DNA from: Hormiphora californensis
Taxonomy: Eukaryota; Ctenophora; Tentaculata; Cydippida; Pleurobrachiidae
DNA: 64,000 nucleotides
Direction of reading: 5' to 3'
NCBI GenBank assembly: GCA_020137815.1
Contig: CM035353.1
Span: 2,868,982-2,932,981, forward strand
Shown: one piece after another, positions 12,952 through 25,600 of the stretch
How the letters are laid out: every line of letters starts with the position of its first letter
How positions within the stretch are numbered: the stretch's first letter is position 1
Position numbers and translations under genes: made by a program
The notes under the pieces: model-generated
Databases searched by the model: none
What the model was told of the DNA's origin: nothing
What the model saw: the letters and a program-made list of their open reading frames with translations, nothing else

Positions 12952-14576
12952 CTATTGGGCCCAGATGCTAAACCTCATGCAATTCTCCCTTCTACACCAC
13001 TTGTAGAATTCTTCAAGTGCGCTGGTTGGAGTACTTAGATCGGCACAGACTACCAAAGGTATCCTTTTCATTCCGGAACTAGTATTTCTAGTAAGATCGT
13101 AATGGTAATTATATTGAAAAATGATGTTCTGTAGCAGTTCAGGGTCTTGGTGAAAGTGAGTATCTGTAACAATCTCTAAAACTTCAGGATGCAGTGCAGG
13201 GTCATCCACCAACTGGATACTAATAACTGGCCATGATTTATCGTCTTCTATAGTCATCGAAACCTCCACAGCTATTTTACATATTTTGTTCGAAGTTCGT
13301 GTCTCAATGACCAAGATTTCAGAGTACTGTGTCTCGAATGGTGATGTCCAACAGTCATCAAACAGCCAATGAAAACCATTTTGACATGCACTGTCCTCCT
13401 TCCCTTTCAAATATTCCTTAAAAACAGCTTTTTTATTCACGCAATTTATAAGATAGCTATCCGGTAAAGTAGTTGTATCTGTAACGTCAAACAGCCCGTG
13501 CGTTCGGTCACTATGCCTTTTGTCCAAAGCTGCTGTTATTCGCATCAACAATTTCCGGTGATGATGTGTCACCAAATACAGTCACAGCAGTAATACAAGG
13601 AATAAACAAACTGGATACATGAACTGATTCTCGGTTCCCCATCAAGCACTTTAACGGCATCCAGAAATGTTTTACAATCTGCAAGAGCTGGTATTTCAAT
13701 CGGGTAGACGATCCTATCAGACGGATTGAGGGAATTACTAGAGCTGCTTAGAAGACTTGTAGTAGATAGAGAAAAGGGGACACTGGCAAAACTCTCAAAA
13801 CGAGACACTAGATCTTCTTTGGTTATAGATCGCTGGACAGTTGTCAGAAGCTTCTGGTACAAGCTTCGATCCTGTTTGGAAACAGAGTGCAAGGGAAGGA
13901 GAAGTTAGAAATCTCTTTTCAATATCAGTCAATTTCACAGGATGGGGTTTACCTTCAAAATTCAAAATTAGCCAATCGTAGAGAACTGTAACTTCGTTAC
14001 CTACTTGCCAGAGATAAACACAGGTCTGTGTTTACGTACTCCTGTTGATTAGGATCACGGGAGATGAATTCCTTGACAAGTGCTAATCGGAGAGTGGATA
14101 ATCTTTCCAGCCCGATCTTTAGGGCTATCTTGGAGACTTCTGCTTGTTCCTCTCTTGAGAATATAAGCAGCCTCTTCCAATAGGAACATGCCCAGCTCCA
14201 CTGATCCAGTTTTCAACCCAGAACAGAGATCAGGTGTAATACTTGAGACACTCATCAACCATCCATTCGACTTGAAAGACTGCACTCAGTTTGTTAATTT
14301 CCCTAAAATTGTCCCTATTTACCAAAATACCCCCGGTATAGCATGACTCGACGAAGCATTGAACTGAGGATTGAGAAAATTCCTCGACATCTAGCTCTTT
14401 CATTTGTTGCTTTCCCTACCAGGTCAGGACATGACAAGGCTGTTGAGGGCCAGGGGGAATGAGCTGGTTCGGACAATATCGCCCCCTTTACACATTAGTT
14501 GCAGATCGTTTAGTCCCTTCAAATCCAGAAGGTGTCTTCCAAAGTTCATGGGTACTGTGCAGGTCTGCACTGCCAT
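12952..14576 (-). CDS. BTB/POZ-like protein, gene model incomplete
   Basis: Segments: 14436-14576 (from an ATG; GRHLLDLKGLNDLQLMCKGG resembles the start of a BTB fold), 14243-14403 (ELDVEEFSQSSVQCFVESCY then TGG, the typical BTB 'L..F..Y.YTG' stretch), 14036-14171 (SREEQAEVSKIALKIGLERL), 13619-13871 and 12952-13532. The last four join by short GT..AG introns with matching phase; introns 14172-14242 and 13533-13618 are about 71 and 86 bp. The first segment stops (TGA) soon after FPLALNSLVMS, and the next cannot be reached by a plausible intron, so either a base is wrong, an exon is missing or the gene is damaged. The C-terminal ~200 residues (FHWLFDDCWTSPFETQYSEI) match no family I recognise. 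BTB proteins often act as dimeric adaptors; no specific role is inferred. Confidence 0.6.
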
Positions 14577-15275
14577 ATCTATTTAAGGGAGGGAAGGTAG
14601 GAAGCAATTGAAATTTTTCAAATGGCTATAGCCACACAACCACATGGAAGAATTGAGTAAACTAAAAAGTATCTGATGGATAATCGATGGCTCTAACCGA
14701 CAGCCCCAAAAATGCTCTAGCCAGACCCTAACAACAGCCCTAACCCCTCTCAACTGCCAAAATTGTTACCACCCAGATTTTAACGCTGGCCGATTTTAAC
14801 TTTGCCCGCCGACCGGACCCAGTTCAGTTCAATTAAAATACTATCAAATGCGCGGCGGTGTCACCTCGATATATATATTTGCGCGTGGTTGACAGCGCGC
14901 GGCTCAAAGTCGAACACCGTTGTACTTTTATTATATCACGGTCATGGCGCGTTACGTCTTTGTTGTGTCAACTAATTTATCTTTACCACACTGCTGCTGC
15001 AGCAGACGGTGGTATTGATGTTGGGAATGGTCCATATTATGAGTCAGATAAACAGGGATTCAGTTACACTCGCCCCCGTTACAGAGAATAAAAACATCCG
15101 TGTTGAACAGTTTAAACGAATAAATCAACTAAAATAACACTCGACATATCGAACATAATGTAAAATAGAATAAAAGAAGGGTGTGCGGTATCTATAATAG
15201 ATCGTATAAAAAGAGATAAAAAGAGCAGCATTTTCATATATTTGTTACTCCCTCACACACACACACACACACATA

Positions 15276-15310
<35 letters not shown>

Positions 15311-16447
15311 CACACGATATATTACTCACACAAGTCTTCATATCATTTGATATGACACACTTTGAAACATATATAAGAACACGACACACACACTCTGCTC
15401 ATGTAATAACTTACTATCAGTCTAAAATTATCAACCCTCACTCTCTTACACACAGACATGCAACAGCTGATCTTGGTTACTGAGCATACTTTTTAAAATT
15501 AATAGTTGGTTATATTCTCCCGGCATGCACACACTTATTCTGTTCCAATACACCTATCTCTCTCTCAATCAACAAAAGAATTGTTCAAGTTTTTGGTTTT
15601 TAAGGGCTCGAAGAACACACAAGAAAATCAACTAATTTAATAATGTGAACCGGGGGCACGTATCCTAATTAATTCGATTTGTGCGTGCTACATCTACACC
15701 AAGTTCCTGATGACCTTAAATCTTGACTCTGAAAGCATTGGAAAGATAATTTTAAGACCTTTTCAATGCAACCAAGATCAAGCCAATGAAATTATCGAAA
15801 TGGTTTGTCACACGTGTGTACTGTGTACACGCAAATCGACTTTTTTTAAACGAAGCGCACCCCGGTTCAAATTATAAAAAATCGGACTTTACTATCAAAT
15901 TATTTTCAAAAGCCCCGCCCCTCCCGTTAAAATTTACTCTCCACATCTGAGATAAGAAGATCTGAGATAAGAAGATATCTTTGTAGTTATAACTACAATT
16001 TATAATAGAGATGGATACAAAAATCAAGTCAAATTAATACAAAAGCAGCACACACACGTCATACGCACACACACACACACACACGCACACACACACACAG
16101 AAACAACATAGAGTGAACGTAAATTTAACCCAGTTTTCATTACCAAAAGCTGTTCAAAAATAACTCTTACATCCATTATAGCCAGTCAGAAGATTACATT
16201 ATATATCATAGCATAATGCTTCAGGCTTCACATTGTTATATTATTTGATTGTTTAAATGAAATAAACACTGGTTAATTTTCCTGTTTTCAAAGTTATCAC
16301 CCTTTGTCTCACTCACAAAGACATTATATAATCATTAGTTATTAGTAAATTAATAGCATACCGAGACCCACAAATCCCTGCTAATTAACTTCAGGAACTA
16401 TTGCAATATATTGGATCATATTGGATCATGTACCAAATAGAACCCTG
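14577..16447. other. Intergenic region with CA repeats
   Basis: Contains (CA)n tracts at about 15249-15310 and 16051-16100 and AT-rich unique sequence. Short frames at 14858-15091 and 16401-16625 are not supported as exons. No RNA gene seen. Confidence 0.6.
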
Positions 16448-19400
16448 TCAATATTGGTCTTCTGTTTTTGCTACTTTCCTAGTCTCCCCTCCACCTCCCC
16501 CAGGGTCCTCCCACCCTCGGCGTTTGTCGCGGGCCCTCTTATTTTGGAACCATAACATTATCGTATCGTGGGTGAGGCCCGTTTCTTTTATTAGTTCGGG
16601 TAGACCGTTATCTGGTCGTGCGTAGCGTGAAACTGTGTTGTAATAGCGCTCCATTGCGGCAACCTGCGGGGAAATTAATTAATGAGGATATTTAGAATTT
16701 AGAAGGGTGTTGAGTGTACAGTGTGTACACTGTACACTCTCTCATCAGAGTAGGTCCCATTACATCCCTGATTACACATCGCTAGTGAGTACAGCGCAGG
16801 AGGGAGAGAGAGAGGGGTGACCTCGTACCCAAAGGGACGAGGGTAGTATCAAGAGCGAGGTAGGGGTGAAATTATGTAATAATTAATTTTATCTTAGTAT
16901 GAACCCCTCAGAAAATATGAGACTCACATATATGTGTGAAGCTTGTTATGTTCTAACCCTTATTTATATGTTGGTAACGAAATTACCTCTCGTAAGACGT
17001 AAATAAGGCATAGCGGTAGTAAGGGATGTTTTAGGATGCCCGCAGTAATTTCTAAACCTCCTTTACACACACATGCGGTGAGGCATTAGTCGACGAGCAA
17101 TGCTAAACTCACCTGATCATCATTAAATCTGGTCCGGTGTCTTCTATAGGGTTTACTCCGTGCAGTATTAAATCCCATCATGTTGAGCAGTGTGTTACTG
17201 GTGTTGTTATTTGGTTGATGGTGGGATGCAGTTGTTGTTGTTGGGGTTGAATTACCGTCGTACATTGGCTGTCTGAAAAGTTTTGGGGGGGTTTTGGTGA
17301 TGATAGGTTGTTTAAAAAGATAGCTTTTGGTTGAATTTGGTGATGGTAAGTTGTTTAAAAAGATATTGTGTTTTGGTTGAGTTTGATAGGCTATTTTGGA
17401 TGATGCTGGGACTATTTATATTTGCTGACAGTATTGACATCCCACACTGACACACACACGCAACCAATCAAATGTAAATGTAATCCAATTAGTGTAACAT
17501 TATACGTCTACACACACACATCATGTCCCCAACAGGCAATCACAAACTCTTTACCTCTATCTTACTTTCTATCACACACTCTCCCCAGTGTCTCAGTCTA
17601 GTGATGTCACTCTACTCTCAGCCTATTCAGATGACATATTATACACTCTTACACACTCATATATCTCCTTCCTACTAACATGTCTGCCCCCCTTCCGTGG
17701 TACTACTACAGCTCTCTTTTATAATTATAGAGGTTCTCTGAGTACACATAATATTATACCCCCTCCCTCACACTCTAGAGAGTTCGGTACAGGGTGTCAC
17801 TAAATTATCCAGACACCCCGATATATAACATGTACACGGGGAGGGTGTCACTAGATTAGTCTAGACAGTGTTGTACCAGTCACTGCAATGACCGCACAGA
17901 TATTATGAAGTGAGACAAATGATCATTGCAGTAAAATTCCTAACTAAAAATAGCTGATATTATAATATATCCATACCGCCGAAACCTGATTTGCCTCGAG
18001 TTTTTGATATATCAGGCTTCCAATTAATCGAATGAATGTATCATGTGTAGTGTATATCAGAAAATGTGTACATTCTGATGTATATTTTACTTACACGTTA
18101 TTAACTAGTCCGCCAGTTGAGGGTGTAGAGGAAAACATGAGATGTGGTAGATGCCCATCTGCAGGAATGGAAGGGGGATGTTAGATTAGAGGAAGGATGT
18201 TAATAGAGGGGGGATTTTAGATAAGAGGGGGATGTTAGATTAGAGGTGGGATGTTAGATTAAATATGGATGTTAGAGGGGGAATGTTAGATTAGAGGGGG
18301 ATGTTAGAGGGGAGAGAGGAATTGTGTTTGGGTGTAGCTGAATGAAAACTGGCAAATTAAATAGGATCACACATGGCGCACACACGAACCAACATACATT
18401 AGATGGGAGACCTGTGTAAATTTTAATAATATATCCGTAATAAATGATACACATGTAGCTCAGGTCATGTAGAATATACTCCAGGAACCGACCGACACAA
18501 GTAAACAACCAATCAGAACTCGTTATTTAGGTCACGTGACAGGTTATCAGCCAATCAGGGACCAGTATTTCCTGATTCGGTCGGTTCCTGATATACTCAC
18601 TATCATCTGTTATATTTTCTTTTGCCGTGCTGGGAGAGGTTGGGGTGTTGGATGATGTATCAAATCCTCCTTGTAGTGAAGTGGTCACCGCTGATCCTCC
18701 CCCTCCGGGGGTTTTACAAATTTTACCCTGAAATGAATGATTTAATTTGGTTTGAAAAAGGGGGGGTCGGCCGATATTGGCCTTGAATATAAATAGTGGT
18801 ACACACACTTACAATGTCAATAATAAATTAAACAAACGGGGTCAATAAATTATATAAATAAAAGATTTAGTCTATTTGGTAGATACTGTCATCCCGACCG
18901 CTGCTGCCTTCTGCCCTCAGTCGTCCGCGGTGCCCCCTGATGGAAATGGTGACGGAGCGGACCATGGCAAATGACAACCTTAGCCTCAGGTACCGGATAC
19001 ACTGATCGTATGAATATCCTGTTTTAGTCGCCTTCTTCTCAGCCAATTGTTTCAAAGTCTTATTAAATTCCCTTCCAAGGCCCTTGGTAACGAAGTTACC
19101 CCTCCCTTGCCGGCGCGGCGTGCGAAGCACGCCAAACGAAGGCCGCGAAGCGGCCTGAGTAGGGGTAACAAACCCGCTTTGATTCACTTCAAAAATTAAT
19201 AGCTCCTCAACCACTCAATGAAAATGCACCAAATTTTGGTATTCCCCACCAAATTGTCTGAAAATTATAATTCTATACTCATACTTGAAAAATTATCTCC
19301 GGAACCTTGGTTTTGAGATCAGTTTTAGGTGTTAATGATGAAAAAAATTTTTGAAAAAGTAGTTCAGGTATGCTTAACATCATATCAAAGATCGTGGCAA

Positions 19401-22400
19401 AGTTTGAAGTTTCTATCTTCAAAGGTCTGGCCATCAAAATTAAAAAGGTCTTGAAGTTGAACCATTTGTACAAAACATGTTGTAACTCAGCTTCTACTTT
19501 GCCAAATTAAACCTGGTTTGAAACACTGAATTGCTAATCTATCCCTCCGAATACGGACGAAGTTTGAAACCGCCATCTCTATTGACCGCTCTACAACACT
19601 TGTTTCTGTGAAAGATATCGGGAAAGCAACGAGATTTGGTCTCGGTGTGGCCCTGTGCGCGGCTCAAACCCCTAAGCTAGAACTATGTAGTGTAGACTAC
19701 AACTTTTCAGTGCTCAGTATGACGGTTTGAGCGCGTTATAAAAATAGGGTAAGCGGCTCTGATACCTCTAAACAGAGTGTGAGGTGTCTTCGATACCAAC
19801 CAAGGCCCCCTGTAGTTGACATGACCAGTGGTGTGAATGTTGACTTTTCCACCTCTAGGACACGGTGGAGGTAGGATGTTTTCTTCTCTCTCTCGTGTTT
19901 TTCATATGTTTTGGCGATGGTCTGGTTTGAGTTGGACGATATCCTTGGATTGAAAATCCTTACATCGAAATAGATATTGTCCATATCCGACCAAAAGCCG
20001 CGACTACTGATGTCAAGTCTGGCGCCATCGGCTGTTATAGTGCCAGCCGGAAGATTCACCCCTCTAACATTTAGGAGATGGGGTTCGATCTTAGTGTCGA
20101 CACATACTTTATTCAGTTCGTGGCCAATGAAATCTCTCACGTTGTTGTGTCGGAAACATACAAAACCTCCGAGTTTACAGGATATGAGGTGATCGATGGT
20201 GTTTTCTTCCCCACATGCACAATGCTGAGGTAAGGCCTGTCCGACGAGAGGCAGGTTATAACGGGCTGACATGGCGTCGTGCCACTCCTGTCTGTTGAGG
20301 GTGAAGTTCAAAGATTGGAGAGGGAGACATGTTAACCAGGATGAGGCCCCCTTTTCCATGAGTAGGTCCAGGTTTCTGATTTCAGCTGTAGTCATCATGT
20401 TTTTGATCTCGTCGATTTTCTTCTGATGAATATCGTTCTTGGTTCGGTGGATGAGGGTTTTCTTCTCTGCTCGTTCCTTTTGGTTGATTTTGAATGTTTC
20501 CTGTTGAGCTAGGACTGCAACTGAGAGCTCTTCAGTAACAAACTTTGAGAAACTGTAGTCTGAGTCTGATGATATTTGAGGGTTGTCTACTCCTAGTCCT
20601 CCGAATCTTACAGGGAGGGCTGCAACCAATCTCAAGGTTTCATTTACAACTGGCTGACCGGTTATCGCCGGGAGGAGCTTCTGATGAATTTTCTCCTCAA
20701 TAGTGCCTAGTTGGTCCGAAATCCCAGGAGTGGTTCTCATGAGATAGCTCCAACGTTTTGATAGTCCGATGTTGTATGCAGTGTATGCAAGCTGAGGTTC
20801 GTTCAGGGCAATATCACAAATCTGATCAATTTCACTCTCCCATTTCGCAACTTCGTTCCTCACAAACTCTGCCTGACCTTCCTCCGTACCAATGTATGAA
20901 CCCAGGTAACGCTGGCCCTGAGAAGTGATGTTTACATCAGGGAACATGGATCGAGCAGCTTCTTCAAATTCTGGTTTCACAATCAGCCAGGATTTCCCTG
21001 GATTTGGGAGATAGCCATAACCAGGTCCATCTTGTTTAACTTTCTCCCACCAGGTTTTTACAGTACTGAGAGTGCCCCCGCCAAGGCCGTCGTCTGCGTA
21101 AAAGATTTGAGTCAATTTAGAGTCCTTATCCTCAACAGACCGTATAAGCGGCATTAGGCAGCAAGCGTACATATGCATAGCAGCAGTATCTCCCTGGGTT
21201 GTCCCTTCAGACGACTTCAAAACTTCATTGTTCTCGCCATCGCATAAAAATAAGTTCGCGGTTAGTCCATATGTATTTTGTAAATAAATCTTAAATTCAG
21301 GGCAAGTGTATTTAACGTTGTTTAAGGCAGCAATTCGATTTAGGGAGTTGAAAGCATTACTCGCATCAATTAACAATAAACATTCAGTACTCTCAAGATC
21401 AAACAAGTCTCTAGCAGCGTGAACAGCAGCTTCAACGCCGCCTTCCAACCCTGCACACAGCTGGACGGGTGCAGTACACTCTATCAGGTCTGGTTTGAGA
21501 GCTTGGGTAATGACTTTTCCAGCCAGTCTCCTCAGAACTTCCCCTATTCCAATGGGCCTGATACCTGTTGGCCGTTTGCTCAGTGGAACCAAGCGAGATG
21601 CAACATAGGCTGATAAAAGTTTTGGATCTGTAGGTTCTGTTGCTAGTTTGAAGGCAAAGGTGGCAATAGCCTGCGCTAGCTCGGAAGATGCAGGACTGAG
21701 TTTTTTAGATAGCAGCATATGCTTCCATAGATCGGAGTCAGCCCCTGATGGTCCTCCTGATCCGGATAACATTTTCGCTGCCTTGGTTACTGCCCCAGCT
21801 GATATCTCAGAGAACATGCAATGTGTATTCGGGAGTGCTGGTCCTTGAAGAAGGGATGATGTCTCTGAACTAGGTGGGTGTTTCTTGATCAGTTCACCCA
21901 CGACTTCCGGTGTGATAGGAACCGGTGCGACATCACTGTCCCGTATCGCTCTCAGTGCTTGACTCACTTTTCCACGTAGCATGAGTCTGAACAGACCGTA
22001 TGGTTTGAAAAAGGGTAAAATTAAATAATTATGGAACGTGGCACTACGAAGAATATTCAGTCTAACAAGAACAATGCAACTTTCTCTCTATGCAGCAGCT
22101 ACCCATCGGCTGTTGAAAAGTATACATAACGCCAATCGGTGTTGGGGTAATACAATTTCCAAAAAAATAAAACAACAAAAGCTGAAATTTATAAAAAATA
22201 ACGTACCTGTACAAAACTTTCCACGATAAGTTCGCTGATTTCACTTAGCTCGCTCATACTACTCATACTCGTCAGGTTTTGTATCAGGTTTTGGGTGGCC
22301 GCACACTCCCCTGCAGTAGCAGGGGATGCAGTAGTTGGGAAGGGAATGGCTTCTGAATTAGTGACCACCGGTTGCTCGGATACCTAGGGAAGAATAAGTA

Positions 22401-22537
22401 AGTTTCGAGAACATGAATAATGCTGCCAAGGAACCGAAATAAAAGCCCACACCTCTAGACCTACTAGCAACCTCCCAACCGTCAACCGAACCTCTCAACC
22501 TATGGAGATATGAAGATAAAGACTAGAGAGAGAGAGA

Positions 22538-22615
<78 letters not shown>

Positions 22616-25600
22616 TAGTAGGTATCTAGTACTGAGATAGAGAATAAGCAGTCTCTCCTCTTCTCTAGATAATCTAGTTAAAAATTGCTTGCGAGTGAGA
22701 GAGAGAGAGGATTAAATTTCATCGCTCGTTGTTTTGTTTTATCTGTCGATGTCTGTATCCTGGGGTCATAGAATTCTCAGAGAATTTACCAAATCCTGCA
22801 AATCAACTATGGACTATTATACTGCCCCTTTTTTTTAGAATGAAGTATTTGCATTTTTTAAGTTTCGAGAAAATCGACTTTAAAGTTTTTTAGAGGGTTT
22901 TTCGGAACTAAAATTGTCATAGAAGCCCAAATAGTACGTCAAACGATTTATGACTTATACCACAAGAATCCTGAAGGAATTCTGCAGGACTTCCAATTAT
23001 CAGCTATCATCAAATTTGTCTCAAATTGATGTCAGGCATCAAAATTGATGCCTTACTCTGTTGGTTACTTCACTTATATTACAGTTTTGAAAATACTTCC
23101 GTTGCTAGACTGATATCGACTGAAGCATAATTTTTCGTGGTAGATACTTCAGTAATTACTTCACTCAAAAAAATACTTCATCATAATAGCAACAAAAGCA
23201 CCTAAAAAGTACTTCACTTGCATATACTTCAGTAATTACTTCATTCCTAAAAATACTTCTTCAGAACTGTATTCAAAATGCCTAAAAGTAACTTAATCGA
23301 ACAAAAGTGTACATGTGCTTCAAAATCGCAATCTTACTTCAATATTTTGGATAAAATCACAAACGAAGTTAATTTTCATTTAACACGCAGTGAAGTATAA
23401 AATGTGTTAGAATTCTTGCTAGTCTTGAAAGTAACTCCAGAGCAGCAGCTGCAGACAAACAGACGCACAGACAAACAGACGCACAAATTACAACTGCAGC
23501 AGCCTGCAGCAGCCTGCAGCAGCATAAAGAGATGGGCCCGCCCGCCCTTCGGGCGGAATGTTAAAATCATGGTGCTGATAAATTGAGCGAAAACAGAAAA
23601 ACGCTATGGCAACCCTCAAACTAAGACGAACCTGCAGATAAAATCTGGAAGATTAATCTGTTCCGGTACGAGTCATACTTTGAAATTGGTTGAGTTCGGC
23701 TTGTAATATCAGAGTGAAACATGGAGATTGGAGATTCAAGAATTTTCTTCCGACCTCTACACAGGTCCGTGTTCATAAAATATGACAGACATACAAACAG
23801 ATCACAGACATACAAACAGATCACAGACAGACACACAGACAGACACACAGGCCAGTTCATTACATGTTTTAACAATCGATTGGCTGATAACCAGTCACGT
23901 GACCTGAATAATGAGCTCGGATTGGTTGTTTATTTGGTCCGGTCGGTTGCTGAGAGATAGAGAAAGGGTCTGACAGAGAGATAATATCGATGAGAGGGAA
24001 CGGGAGTGAGATTGTCTCCATTCGGGTTATTCACGAAGAGGAGTATTTGTCTAGGAGTGTGGGAATGTAAGGACAGAACAGTTAGATGACAATATATTTT
24101 GTTAATATTTGGATGATTTGTATCCGTATTCTTTAATTTTTTACAAACATTTCAAATTCCCGTGAGTGTGATAGTTCAGTGACATGGGAGACAGTGGGAG
24201 GCAAAGTGACAGGGGTTACAATGGGAGGCAAAGTGACAGGGGTTACAATTGGAGATAAGGTGACAGGGGTGACAAAGGGATATAAGGTGACAGGCCCTCA
24301 CTCACCCCCCTTCCCCAGGTCATCCTGCCTCCTAACTCACCCCCTTCCCCAGGTCATCCTGCCTCCTAACTCACCCCCCTTCCCCAGGTCATCCTGCCTC
24401 CTAACTCACCCCCCTTCCCTAGGTCATCCTGACCCCTAACTCACCCCCCTTCCCTAGGTCATCCTGCCTCCTAACTCACCCCCTTCCCCAGGTCATCCTG
24501 CCTCCTAACTCACCCCCTTCCCCAGGTTATCCTGACCCCTAACTCACCCCCCTTCCCCAGGTCATCCTGCCTCCTAACTCACCCCCTTCCCCAGGTCATC
24601 CTGCCTCCTAACTCACCCCCTTCCCCAGGTCATCCTGCCTCGTAACTCACCCCCCTTCCCCAGGTTATCCTGACCCCTAACTCACCCCCCTTCCCCAGGT
24701 CATCCTGCCTCCTAACTCACCCCACTTCCTTAGGTTATCCTGACCCCTAACTCACCCCCTTCCCCAGGTCATCCTGCCTCCTAACTCACCCCCTTCCCTA
24801 GGTTATCCTGACCCCTAACTCACCCCCTTCCCTAGGTCATCCTGCCTCCTAACTCACCTCCCTTCCCTAGGTTATCCTGCCTCCTAACTCACCCCCCTTC
24901 CCCAGGTCATCCTGCCTCCTAACTCACCCCCTTCCCTAGGTTATCCTGCCTCCTAACTCACCCCCTTCCCTAGGTTATCCTGACCCCTAACTCACCCCCT
25001 TCCCCAGGTCATCCTGCCTCCTAACTCACCCCCCTTCCCTAGGTTATCCTGACCCCTAACTCACCCCCTTCCCTAGGTTATCCTGCCTCCTAACTCACCC
25101 CCTTCCCCAGGTCATCCTGCCTCCTAACTCACCCCCTTCCCCAGGTCATCCTGCCTCCTAACTCACCCCCCTTCCCCAGGTCATCCTGCCTCCTAACTCA
25201 CCCCCCTTCCCTAGGTCATCCTGACCCCTAACTCACCCCCCTTCCCTAGGTCATCCTGCCTCCTAACTCACCCCCTTCCCCAGGTCATCCTGCCTCCTAA
25301 CTCACCCCCTTCCCCAGGTTATCCTGACCCCTAACTCACCCCCCTTCCCCAGGTCATCCTGCCTCCTAACTCACCCCCTTCCCCAGGTCATCCTGCCTCC
25401 TAACTCACCCCCTTCCCCAGGTCATCCTGCCTCGTAACTCACCCCCCTTCCCCAGGTTATCCTGACCCCTAACTCACCCCCCTTCCCCAGGTCATCCTGC
25501 CTCCTAACTCACCCCACTTCCTTAGGTTATCCTGACCCCTAACTCACCCCCTTCCCCAGGTCATCCTGCCTCCTAACTCACCCCCTTCCCTAGGTTATCC

